A DNA stretch of 64,000 nucleotides from Eshraghiella sp964405265 (GTDB taxonomy: Bacteria > Bacillota > Clostridia > Lachnospirales > Lachnospiraceae): assembly GCA_964405265.1 (NCBI GenBank), contig CAYONC010000007.1:1-64000 (forward strand). The letters are read 5' to 3'. This document shows, piece after piece, positions 27,813 through 36,191 of the stretch. Each line of letters starts with the position of its first letter. The first letter of the stretch is position 1. Under the pieces are notes generated by a model that was not told the DNA's origin, did no database searches, and saw only the letters and a list, made by a program, of their open reading frames with translations. The translations under genes were made by a program, and so were the position numbers.

Positions 27813-29309
27813 TTAAATTTTCCATACTATCTCCATATCCCCATTAGAAGAAAGTAGTATTTTTTCAATCATCTGTTGACAAATGCTTTTCTTCTCATCT
27901 GTTGAAAGCCTATCATATACGATTGGTAATCTATCAGAAATTCGTAACCTTTCTGTTGCTTTGGTATTCATAAACTCCGTAAGTTGTATTTCGTTTATTT
28001 CCTGCTGCAATGCTTCGATTTTACTATGTACTGTTTTGGCACTTTCGCCACCTAATGCTACAAGTTCAATCAAATTATCTATCTTGGATTTTAACTCCTT
28101 GATGTGATTTTCCTTTTCTTTGTCTGATATAATTTCTGTTACAATACTCTGAGCAATTTTATCTAGTTCTTTTTGCACTTCATTTCCAACTTGATTTTGA
28201 AGGTCTGGAAATCTAACACCCTTTAATGATACATCACAAGTTTTTAATGTATATCTTCCGTGACATCCTAAATATGGTATGCCTTTTATAGATTTACTAT
28301 GGGATTTAATAGCATAACCACATTTCTTACACTTGATTAGTCCTGCTAATTCCTCTAGTACACTTGGAGCATTAGAACGACTTATTTGTTCATTCGTGGC
28401 TAATCGTTCCTGCACCATTATAAAAGTCTTGCTGTCAATAACACCCTTGAAATTAGTAAGATAAATGCTTTGTTCTTTTAAGTCGGTGTATTTTCTGGTA
28501 TTAACATTACCGACCTTTTTGCCGACTATATGAGCACTTGTCGAACCATCCCATTCGCAATCATTTAAGAATTTAACCTTGCGTATTTCGTAGTATTTCT
28601 TTAGTCGTTCATCAGCAACAGTATAGACGCTATTTTGAAGCATACGGGCAATAGTAACATTATCCCAACCACCATTTTTACGCCTGCTCTTATACCCTTT
28701 TTCTGTTAAAGCATTGCATATCTGGTTCATTGAAATATTAGGAGAATAGGCATATTCATTAAAGCAATATTTCACGATTTCCATTTCATCAGCATTTACT
28801 TTAAGCGTTGGCTTTTTGTCTTCCGTTTTTCCATTTGTAAACCCATAAGGAGCAGGACCGCCTGCCCAACGCCCATCCATACTGATACGAGAATAGTAAT
28901 TATCTTTCACACGCTCTTGAATACTTTCACGCTCCATTTGTGCGAATACAATTAATATTCCCATCATTGCACGCCCCATAGGAGTAGAGGTATCAAAGTT
29001 TTCATTTACAGATACAAAGTCTGTTCCGTGTTTCTGCATTATTGAATATAAGTTGTAAAAGTCTGTGATATTTCGGCTGATACGGTCTAATCGGTATACA
29101 ATAACTCTGCTTATCTTATTTGCTTCAATATCCTTTATTAAATCTTCTAATTCTGGTCTGTCAGTATTTTTTCCAGAGTATCCTTTATCCTTATATATGT
29201 TTGCTTTACCAGTTGTTATTAACTCACATTTTTCGATTTGTGTTTCAATGCTCACGCTGTCCTTTTTGTCTACGCTCTGTCTTGCATATATCGCCTCGGT
29301 TCTTTTCAT
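27813..29309 (-). CDS. Large serine recombinase (integrase/excisionase of the 3.1-kb element)
   Basis: The 498-residue enzyme has an N-terminal resolvase domain with nucleophile S12 in YARQSVDK and the YRLDRISRN arginine motif (about 75-85). A recombinase domain (about 160-270) and a zinc ribbon (CKKCG near 318 with two later Cys near 340-350) follow, then a coiled-coil C-terminal region. It should cut both sites at a two-base core and recombine attB with attP; the flanking sites point to GA. The start has AAGGAG ten bases upstream. A sigma-A-like promoter (TTGTAT, 18 bases, TATACT at 29467-29438) lies in front. The enzyme looks complete, so the element may still be mobile. Confidence 0.93.
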   Translation of the reverse strand: MKRTEAIYARQSVDKKDSVSIETQIEKCELITTGKANIYKDKGYSGKNTDRPELEDLIKDIEANKISRVIVYRLDRISRNITDFYNLYSIMQKHGTDFVSVNENFDTSTPMGRAMMGILIVFAQMERESIQERVKDNYYSRISMDGRWAGGPAPYGFTNGKTEDKKPTLKVNADEMEIVKYCFNEYAYSPNISMNQICNALTEKGYKSRRKNGGWDNVTIARMLQNSVYTVADERLKKYYEIRKVKFLNDCEWDGSTSAHIVGKKVGNVNTRKYTDLKEQSIYLTNFKGVIDSKTFIMVQERLATNEQISRSNAPSVLEELAGLIKCKKCGYAIKSHSKSIKGIPYLGCHGRYTLKTCDVSLKGVRFPDLQNQVGNEVQKELDKIAQSIVTEIISDKEKENHIKELKSKIDNLIELVALGGESAKTVHSKIEALQQEINEIQLTEFMNTKATERLRISDRLPIVYDRLSTDEKKSICQQMIEKILLSSNGDMEIVWKI

Positions 29310-29406
29310 TTTGTAAATACTCCTTGTAATTTAAGTAATCAACAAATTTCAAGTAAAGATTGATTTTTTCTTCTTTCGTGATATTTTTATATGTGTTAAT
29401 TATCAC
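29245..29406 (-). CDS. Possible 53-residue protein overlapping the recombinase start
   Basis: A GTG at 29406, with AGGGG nine bases upstream, opens a frame that runs into the recombinase gene in another phase. The product is Lys/Glu/Tyr-rich (NITKEEKINLYLKF) and looks like a real helical peptide. It overlaps the recombinase by 65 bases. In some serine-integrase elements a small protein near the integrase acts as recombination directionality factor; that role is only a guess here. I recognise no family. Confidence 0.35.
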   Translation of the reverse strand: MIINTYKNITKEEKINLYLKFVDYLNYKEYLQNEKNRGDICKTERRQKGQREH

Positions 29407-29437
29407 TTATAAAAACCCCTAAAATTGTTGTCGTAGC

Positions 29438-29467
29438 AGTATACACAAGCAGGTGCCAAAAATACAA
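29438..29467 (-). promoter_or_regulatory. Promoter of the serine recombinase
   Basis: TTGTAT (29467-29462) and TATACT (29443-29438) are 18 bases apart, with TGTG before the -10. This looks sigma-A-dependent; I saw no mother-cell sigma-E or sigma-K pattern. Confidence 0.5.
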
Positions 29468-29510
29468 CAAAATTTATAAATTTTTTGAAAAATCTTTTCT
29501 TTCTTAAATT

Positions 29511-29546
29511 CTTTACTTATATTACAAGTGTATCAACCGACCACTG
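29511..29546. other. Right hybrid attachment site of the 3.1-kb element
   Basis: The core is TC at 29533-29534. The element half-site has CTTTACTT at 29511-29518 and the host half-site has ACTG at 29543-29546, with the same 14- and 8-base offsets as on the left. Confidence 0.75.
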
Positions 29547-30062
29547 TATCGTATAATATCCGCAATTTTCCGCTGCTTCAATTAGTGTATCATTATATCC
29601 TCCGTACGGCGGCCTGAACAGGCACATACAGTATCCCGTAAGCTCTTCAACCTTTTCATGTGGGGACATTAATTCTTTTTCACATTCCGATAATGAAATA
29701 GTATCCATATGCTTATGATTTTCACTGTGATTACCTAAATCATGCCCCTCCGCAAGTATCCTTTTGACGTCATCCGGATATGTCTCTATCCAGCCGCCGG
29801 TCATAAAAAAAGTAACTTTAACATTATGTTTTTTTAATATTTCAAGTATTTCGCCCGTGTCTTCATTTCCCCATGCCGCATCAAAGCTTAAAGCCACTTT
29901 TTTTTCTTCTGTTTTTACTGAATATATCGGTATTTTTCTCTGTGAAACGTTAGAAGATGCCGTTTTTACCCTGTAAGGCATGTAAAACATGCATCCGATA
30001 AGAAGCAGAGCCGGTAAGGACAGATACAATACCGGCTTTAATACTGATTTAATTTTGTTCAT
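29533..30062 (-). pseudogene. N-terminal part of a split NodB-family polysaccharide deacetylase
   Basis: The fragment has an N-terminal membrane anchor (about 10-28) and most of a NodB deacetylase domain: SFDAAWGNEDT (metal Asp; the second Asp of the usual TFDDG is replaced), GNHSENHKH (metal His pair), and RPPYGG. It is interrupted after QWSVD, the fourth NodB motif; translation now ends after three element-encoded residues (stop near 29517). The missing end lies at 26158-26395. The whole protein (255 aa) would deacetylate peptidoglycan or another polysaccharide outside the cell. The SFDAAWG variant is common in clostridial PdaB-like sporulation deacetylases, which is family-level resemblance only. 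It follows the LRR-transglutaminase gene by 52 bases and has a weak ribosome site. Confidence 0.88.
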
Positions 30063-30114
30063 GACGTTCCGGGTATTTTTTTTAATTATATGCTTCCGGT
30101 AACACGATAATTAC

Positions 30115-31209
30115 TTACCATGGATATCTTCCGGTATCGTACCCGTGATCTTCAATTTTTATTATGACGTCTCCGGGGATATTATAATATTCCCATTCGG
30201 AATCCATATCATCCCACAGTGCATCGCAATGACGCCAGCCTTCATCCGTTTTAACCACGTTCCACGCATGGGTATCGCTGCTGCACACGTAACATTCAAT
30301 TCCTGCTTTATTTGCTATCATGCAAAACATTTCGGCATAATCCACACATACGCCGCTTCCCTTTATAAGTCCTGAGTATGCATAGGGTTCTCCGCTGCTG
30401 TCCCTTACTTCATATTCCATATTATCAATCACAAAACGGTATATATATTCTTCCCTGTCTGCCGCATCCAGAGACATAATTCCGTCTGCAATTTCTTCTG
30501 CCCTCTGCTCCACGGCAATGCAGTCACTTATCCGTATAGCGCTTCCTTCTTCTATTGCCGATACAAGCTCCGTATTGGTTAATACCGAAGAATAATCCAT
30601 AATGCAGTTACCCGTAAGGACAATGCTGCCGATTGACGTATAATCCTTTAAAGGCTGAATGGTTTTAATAAAATTATCGTTAAAATCGGCATATTCTACG
30701 GATACTGCCCGTGTAAGCGGCGAAATGTCACTTATACGGTTGCATCCGAAATACAGTCTGTCCAGTTCATTACATCCCGAAAAATCCGGTATCTGCTCTA
30801 TAAGATTATGCGATATGTCAATAACCTCAATCCCCTTTATGGCAGCAAGCTCACTTATGTCATCTATGCTTCCCGGTCCGATATGAAGTTCTTTAAGATT
30901 GACAAGAAGTGAAATCCCTTCAAGACTGTCTACTCCGCCGTCCCATATTGCAAGATATGTTACGCTTTCATAATCCTCTTCTGTAAGCACGGTATCCGCA
31001 TCATATCCCAGCTCACTGCATATTCCTGCATAAAGCACCGTATCGGATATATGTTTTTCAGAAGCCTTTATATCATCCGTCGTTTCTTCTGTTTCTTCCG
31101 TTTTCTCCGTACCGTTACCGGTGATATCAGTCAAGTCATTCTGTCTGCCGCATCCGTTTGCTAACACTGCCATGGCAAGTAATGCAATTATAAAACCTTT
31201 TTTCTTCAT
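30115..31209 (-). CDS. Lipoprotein with leucine-rich repeats and a transglutaminase-like domain
   Basis: The start at 31209 has GGAG nine bases upstream. The 364-residue product has a lipobox (LANGC, C20). Five or so leucine-rich repeats of the internalin type follow (about 85-215, for example LKELHIGPGSIDDISEL). The C-terminal transglutaminase-like fold has the triad C288 in GSGVCVDYAEMF, H314 in THAWN, and D329 in HCDALWDD. Such domains act as peptidases or cross-linking enzymes on the cell surface. It lies 52 bases upstream of the split deacetylase on the same strand, so the two may be co-transcribed. The substrate is unknown. Confidence 0.85.
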   Translation of the reverse strand: MKKKGFIIALLAMAVLANGCGRQNDLTDITGNGTEKTEETEETTDDIKASEKHISDTVLYAGICSELGYDADTVLTEEDYESVTYLAIWDGGVDSLEGISLLVNLKELHIGPGSIDDISELAAIKGIEVIDISHNLIEQIPDFSGCNELDRLYFGCNRISDISPLTRAVSVEYADFNDNFIKTIQPLKDYTSIGSIVLTGNCIMDYSSVLTNTELVSAIEEGSAIRISDCIAVEQRAEEIADGIMSLDAADREEYIYRFVIDNMEYEVRDSSGEPYAYSGLIKGSGVCVDYAEMFCMIANKAGIECYVCSSDTHAWNVVKTDEGWRHCDALWDDMDSEWEYYNIPGDVIIKIEDHGYDTGRYPW

Positions 31210-31301
31210 ATTTATCTTCTCCGTTTTTTTACATTTTATCAAAAAAAACTTTTATTTTCAATCAGCTGATTATATAATGTAATCGGACAGGGAGGACAGA
31301 C

Positions 31302-32450
31302 ATGAACACAAAAAAAATCAAAGAATTTTCCATATATGCCGCCATATCGGCTCTTGCACTGCTTTCAGTGAAATATTTCGGATATGTAATTAATGCGCTT
31401 GCCATCGTTTTTTCGGTTGTAAAGCCCCTAATCATAGGCGGTTTTATGGCATACGCCGTCAACATTATAATGAAGAAGCTTGAGATAATATATGCGCCGA
31501 AATCGAACAGTAAGCTTATTGCAAAAACACGCCGCCCCGTATGTGTATTTCTGTCATTTTTTATAGTTGTCGGAATAATTGCCGCAATCATTGTTCTCAT
31601 CATTCCGAGCCTTAAGGATGCGGCAACCATTATTTCTGAGAATACCAACGGTATGTACGGTAAATTCATTAACTGGATTACAAATTACCAGGACAAATTT
31701 CCTACAATCGTAGAGGCTGTCACATCCTTTGACATTGACTGGGGTGCCCTGAGCAGTCAGATTGCAGGCTTTCTGAAAAACGGCATAGGCACGTTTTTCG
31801 GCTCTACATTTAATATAATAAGCGGTGTATTCGGTTCAATATTCAATGCCTTTGTAAGTATTGTTTTTGCCATGTTTCTCCTTATATACAAGGATTCTTT
31901 CAAAACACAGTCCAAGAGATTTATCAGATATATTTTTCCTAAGAAGAACGATGTAGTTCTTAATGCCATGCATGTTGCCAACGTTAAATTCTCTTCATTC
32001 ATTGTAGGACAGGTTGTAGAGGCAATCATACTGGGGCTTCTGTGTGCCATAGGAATGTTGATTATCCGGCTGCCTTACGCTGCCGTTATCAGTGTTCTGG
32101 TAGGATTTACCGCATTAATACCCGTTGTCGGTGCATATGTGGGCGGTATTGTGGGATTTTTGCTCATATGCACGGTTTCACCGGTTAAAGCAGTTGTTTT
32201 TGTTATATTCCTTGTCATTCTCCAGCAGATAGAAGGAAATGTCATTTATCCCAAAACAGTCGGAACATCAGTCGGACTTCCGGGGATTCTCGTTTTCGTA
32301 TCCGTTGTCATCGGCGGCGGACTTTTCGGTGTTGCCGGCATGCTTTTAGCAGTCCCGTTAATGGCAACAATATATGCTCTTATTGTCGATAGGATAGAAA
32401 AAAAGCAGACTTCAAATACAGTGAATAATAAGGCGGAAGAAGATGAATAA
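31302..32450 (+). CDS. AI-2E family transporter
   Basis: The 382-residue membrane protein has about eight helices, with the conserved block from VGQVVEAIILGLLC through the LIPVVGAYVGG segment and the ILQQIEGNVIYPK motif of this family. AI-2E proteins were named for AI-2 export (TqsA), but many members are Na+/H+ antiporters or of unknown substrate, so no specific cargo is claimed. GGGAGG lies six bases before the ATG. The gene is divergent from the LRR lipoprotein and overlaps truA by eight bases. Confidence 0.9.
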   Translation: MNTKKIKEFSIYAAISALALLSVKYFGYVINALAIVFSVVKPLIIGGFMAYAVNIIMKKLEIIYAPKSNSKLIAKTRRPVCVFLSFFIVVGIIAAIIVLIIPSLKDAATIISENTNGMYGKFINWITNYQDKFPTIVEAVTSFDIDWGALSSQIAGFLKNGIGTFFGSTFNIISGVFGSIFNAFVSIVFAMFLLIYKDSFKTQSKRFIRYIFPKKNDVVLNAMHVANVKFSSFIVGQVVEAIILGLLCAIGMLIIRLPYAAVISVLVGFTALIPVVGAYVGGIVGFLLICTVSPVKAVVFVIFLVILQQIEGNVIYPKTVGTSVGLPGILVFVSVVIGGGLFGVAGMLLAVPLMATIYALIVDRIEKKQTSNTVNNKAEEDE

Positions 32451-33189
32451 CTACAAATTTACGATTTCTTATGATGGTACAAGATATTTCGGCTGGGAAC
32501 ATCAGCCCGGCACGGATATGACCATACAGGGAAAAATTGAGAACGTGCTTATGCGGATGACCGATGCGCAACAGGTTCCCGAAGTTATATGCAGCGGGCG
32601 TACCGATGCAGGAGTTCATGCAAAAGCAATGATTGCAAATGCACGACTGAATACCGCATTATCACCGGCAGAAATTAAAAAATACATGAACCGTTACCTT
32701 CCTGATGACATATGCATTACGGATGTGGTCATTGCCGGTGACAGATTCCACTCAAGATATAATGCTACCGGAAAAACCTACCGTTATACATGCTATGCCG
32801 GTGAACTCAAACCGGTTTTTGACAGAAAATACGTGACCGTTCTTGAGCAGATTCCTGATTTTGCTGCCATGCGGCAGGCTGCCGTGCTTCTCAAGGGCGA
32901 GCATGATTTTGCCGGCTTCTGCAGTAATCCTAAAATGAAAAAATCAACCGTCAGAACGATTGATTCAATCAGCATTACCAATAAAGGCTCTTATATTTAC
33001 TTTACATACCACGGTAATGGTTTCCTTCAGCACATGGTAAGAATCATTACCGGAACGCTTTTGGAAATCGGTATGCATAAAAGAAGCATTGAAAGCATTA
33101 CCGATATATTATCATCAGGAGACCGTTCCCTTGCCGGATATACGGCACCTGCATCAGGACTCTGCCTGATACAGGTGGATTATAATTAA
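32443..33189 (+). CDS. truA: tRNA pseudouridine synthase A
   Basis: The 248-residue enzyme converts uridines 38-40 of the tRNA anticodon stem to pseudouridine. The catalytic Asp lies in CSGRTDAGVHA (about residue 52), and FHSRYNATGKTYRY and NGFLQHMVRI are typical of TruA. The length is normal for the family. Its start overlaps the end of the AI-2E family transporter gene by eight bases. It ends 11 bases from the convergent DUF1846 gene, with no clear terminator between them. Confidence 0.95.
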   Translation: MNNYKFTISYDGTRYFGWEHQPGTDMTIQGKIENVLMRMTDAQQVPEVICSGRTDAGVHAKAMIANARLNTALSPAEIKKYMNRYLPDDICITDVVIAGDRFHSRYNATGKTYRYTCYAGELKPVFDRKYVTVLEQIPDFAAMRQAAVLLKGEHDFAGFCSNPKMKKSTVRTIDSISITNKGSYIYFTYHGNGFLQHMVRIITGTLLEIGMHKRSIESITDILSSGDRSLAGYTAPASGLCLIQVDYN

Positions 33190-33200
33190 TTTATAACAGT

Positions 33201-34688
33201 CTACTTATGGTATCGCCTGTCATCTTCCTCATATTTTGGTTCGCATGTCAGGTTGATACCTAATTTTCTGAATGTCTGCTCATCCACTGATGAAAGTATT
33301 ACGGACGAATGAGCTTCACAGCCTTTAAGCTCCGGTATTGCCTTCATTGCTCTTTTTGCAGTCTCATCACCTGCTGCCGTTGTTGATAATGCTATCAGTA
33401 TCTCGTCCGTATGAAGACGCGGATTCCTGCTTCCGAGATAATCCGTTTTAAGCCTTGTAATAGGCTCTATTGCATCCGGAGATATAAGATCCTTTTCATG
33501 ATCTATCCCGGCTATATGCTTCAATGCGTTAATCAATGCTGCCGCAGACGCTCCGAGCAGTTCGCTCGTTTTTCCGGTAACTATGGTACCGTCATGAAGC
33601 TCAACCGCCACTGCCGGATGATCGTTGGTAAGCTTCTCCTTCTCAAGGGCTGCCCTGACGACATTTCTGTCTTCGGTTGTAACACCTGCCTGCTTCATAA
33701 GGATTTCAAGCTTATACTTATCGTCCTTTTCCTGTCCTGTTTTCCTGAGCTGCTGAAGGCAGTTATAATATCTTCTTATTATTTCCTGTTCTGACGCCTT
33801 GCTGCACGCTTCATCATCAATAATGCATTTTCCTGCCATATTGACGCCCATGTCCGTAGGTGATTTGTACGGGCTCTTCCCTGATATGAGTTCAAACATC
33901 GCATTCAGTACCGGAAATATTTCAATGTCCCTGTTATAATTAACTGTTGCTTCACCGTAATTTTCAAGATGAAACGGGTCTATCATATTCACATCATTAA
34001 GATCTGCCGTTGCAGCCTCATAAGCAAGGTTAACCGGATGCTTAAGCGGAAGATTCCATATAGGGAAGGTTTCAAACTTGGCATATCCTGCTTCAATTCC
34101 GCGTTTATGCTCATGATACAGCTGTGAAAGACATACTGCCATTTTGCCGCTTCCCGGTCCCGGTGCCGTTACAACAACAAGCGGGCGCTCGGTTTCTATG
34201 TATTCGTTCCTTCCGTATCCGTCATCACTTACTATTCTCTCTACATCACTCGGATATCCCGGTATTTTAAAATGTCTGTATGACTTAATTCCCATGGATG
34301 CAAGACGGCTTTGAAAAAGTCTGGCAGAATGCTGGTCTGCAAACTTGGTAAGGCATACACTTCCAACGAACAGTCCCACAGACTGAAACGCATCAATAAG
34401 TCTTAACACGTCCATGTCGTAGGTTATTCCGAAATCACCTCTCATTTTGTTGGCTTCAATGTCTTCTGCACTGATTACTATGACTATTTCAGCCTGCTCC
34501 TTCAGCTGAAGAAGCATCTGAAGCTTGGAATCCGGTTCAAAACCGGGAAGAACCCTTGACGCATGATAATCGTCAAACAGCTTGCCTCCGAACTCAAGAT
34601 ACAGTTTATTGTCAAATTGTGCAATCCTCTCTCTAATGTGTTCTGACTGCAGTTTAAGATATTTATCATTATCGAATCCGATTTTCAC
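33201..34688 (-). CDS. DUF1846 domain-containing protein
   Basis: The 495-residue cytoplasmic protein belongs to the DUF1846 family, which is widespread in Firmicutes and structurally characterised but without a firm function. The N terminus (MKIGFDNDKYLKLQSEHI) and the GDFGITYD segment are characteristic. A GPGSGKMAVCLSQLYHE segment near residue 177 resembles a phosphate-binding loop. It starts 18 bases after the PurF-like gene and is probably co-transcribed with it, which hints at a link to nucleotide or phosphoribosyl metabolism. Confidence 0.88.
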   Translation of the reverse strand: MKIGFDNDKYLKLQSEHIRERIAQFDNKLYLEFGGKLFDDYHASRVLPGFEPDSKLQMLLQLKEQAEIVIVISAEDIEANKMRGDFGITYDMDVLRLIDAFQSVGLFVGSVCLTKFADQHSARLFQSRLASMGIKSYRHFKIPGYPSDVERIVSDDGYGRNEYIETERPLVVVTAPGPGSGKMAVCLSQLYHEHKRGIEAGYAKFETFPIWNLPLKHPVNLAYEAATADLNDVNMIDPFHLENYGEATVNYNRDIEIFPVLNAMFELISGKSPYKSPTDMGVNMAGKCIIDDEACSKASEQEIIRRYYNCLQQLRKTGQEKDDKYKLEILMKQAGVTTEDRNVVRAALEKEKLTNDHPAVAVELHDGTIVTGKTSELLGASAAALINALKHIAGIDHEKDLISPDAIEPITRLKTDYLGSRNPRLHTDEILIALSTTAAGDETAKRAMKAIPELKGCEAHSSVILSSVDEQTFRKLGINLTCEPKYEEDDRRYHK

Positions 34689-34706
34689 AATGTTTCCTCC
34701 AGATTA

Positions 34707-36110
34707 TCATTCTTTTCCGTTCCAGCAGTATGTGCATAATGAATCAGGATCTATTCCGACAGCTTCAAGCATATCATCAAGCCTGTGATACCTTAATGAG
34801 GTAAATTTCAGTCTTTCACAGATTATATCAACCATCTTCTGATATTTTTCAGAATCCGGATCTGCATATTCCTGTATTACCTCTTTTGTAACGTTTTCTC
34901 CTTCAAGCTCATTTATAACCTGTCTTGTTATAAGCTCCATTTCTGATTTTGACCTTGAAAAATTGAGATAAGGACATACAAAAAGCAGAGGCGGACAGGC
35001 AGGTCTTATATGTACCTCCTTAGCACCGCTTTCATAAAGAAATTCCGTTGTCTCCCTTAACTGCGTTCCGCGTACTATGGAATCATCTATCAGAAGAAGC
35101 TTCTTATCCTTAATCAAATCATGAACCGGTATAAGCTTCATATGTGCGATGAGGTCCCTTTTGGTCTGGATTGTAGGCATAAAAGAACGCGGCCATGTCG
35201 GTGTATATTTTACAAACGGTCTTGAAAACGGTATGCCGGACTCGTTGGCATATCCGATTGCATGTGCTATTCCCGAATCAGGAACGCCTGCAACAACATC
35301 AACATCAACATTGTCCCTTCCCGCTAACAGCTGTCCGCAGCGGTATCTCATTTCCTCCACATTAACGCCTTCATATACTGCTGACGGATAACCATAATAT
35401 ACCCAAAGGAAAGTACATACTTTTCTCTTCGTTCCCGGAGCTGCAAGTGTTCTAACGCTCTTTTCGTCAAATACGACTATCTCTCCCGGTCCGAGTTCCC
35501 TGTCTGCTTCATAGCCGAGATTCAAATAAGAAAAGCTTTCAAAACATGCACAGCGCGCACCATCCTTCTTCCCGAGTGAGACCGGTGTTCTTCCGTATTT
35601 GTCCCTGGCGGCATAGATTCCCACAGGCGTAAGCAGCAGAAGTGAAAGCGAGCCTTCAATAATATCAAGAGCATACTTAATACCCTCTATAAGGTTGTCT
35701 TTCTGGTTGATAAGAGCAGCAACAAGCTCAGTAGGATTAATTTCCCCGTTGCTCATTTCAAAAAAATGTACGTTGTCTTTTAAAATATCCCTGACAATTT
35801 CATCCGTATTATTAATCTTGCTTACGGTTGTAATTGCAAAACTTCCGTGATGTGACCTCATCAGAATCGGCTGTGCCTCAAAATCGGAAATACAGCCTAT
35901 TCCGTAATTTCCTTCAAGTGAGCCTAATTCTTTCTCAAACTTCGTCCTGAATGGAGAACCTTCAATATTGTGAATGGATTTTGAAAATCCGTTTTCTCCA
36001 AAAACAGCCATTCCGGCTCTTCGTGTTCCTAAATGAGAATGGTAATCCGTGCCAAAAAACAAGTCAAACGTACAGCTTTCTGCAGATGCCACGCCAAAAA
36101 AACCGCCCAT
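34707..36110 (-). CDS. PurF-like amidophosphoribosyltransferase paralogue without the N-terminal cysteine
   Basis: The 467-residue protein has the two-domain layout of glutamine PRPP amidotransferase. Residues 1-240 form an Ntn glutaminase-like domain and about 250-440 a phosphoribosyltransferase domain with the PRPP loop LLLIDDSIVRGTQLRE. However, it begins MGGFFGV, whereas PurF begins with the nucleophile Cys (MCGI-type). No Cys can become residue 1 here, so glutamine hydrolysis at the usual site is unlikely. Cys pairs near the C terminus (CTYCWN) could bind a metal. It may use ammonia, act as a regulator, or use another substrate. AGGAGG precedes the ATG, so the start is secure. Confidence 0.85.
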   Translation of the reverse strand: MGGFFGVASAESCTFDLFFGTDYHSHLGTRRAGMAVFGENGFSKSIHNIEGSPFRTKFEKELGSLEGNYGIGCISDFEAQPILMRSHHGSFAITTVSKINNTDEIVRDILKDNVHFFEMSNGEINPTELVAALINQKDNLIEGIKYALDIIEGSLSLLLLTPVGIYAARDKYGRTPVSLGKKDGARCACFESFSYLNLGYEADRELGPGEIVVFDEKSVRTLAAPGTKRKVCTFLWVYYGYPSAVYEGVNVEEMRYRCGQLLAGRDNVDVDVVAGVPDSGIAHAIGYANESGIPFSRPFVKYTPTWPRSFMPTIQTKRDLIAHMKLIPVHDLIKDKKLLLIDDSIVRGTQLRETTEFLYESGAKEVHIRPACPPLLFVCPYLNFSRSKSEMELITRQVINELEGENVTKEVIQEYADPDSEKYQKMVDIICERLKFTSLRYHRLDDMLEAVGIDPDSLCTYCWNGKE

Positions 36111-36191
36111 GTCTCTTCCTCCTGATAAATAAACTCAAGTAATTATACCAAAACAGCATTTAAAATCCAATATGTGATTTTGACGTTTTAA

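Larger units (their letters stand above)
26396..29532 (-). mobile_element. 3137-bp serine-recombinase element splitting a deacetylase gene
   Basis: The element carries, in minus-strand order, a large serine recombinase, a divergent Fst-like toxin-antitoxin locus and an EEP-fold protein. The ends were deduced from three facts. First, joining the flanks at the dinucleotide GA (minus strand) restores the deacetylase reading frame and its QWSVDSLDW motif. Second, the element arms carry the inverted octamer AAGTAAAG exactly 14 bases from the core on both sides. Third, the host flanks carry ACTG exactly eight bases from the core on both sides. This is the att architecture of large serine integrases. 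Base composition is clearly more AT-rich than the neighbours. Confidence 0.88.
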
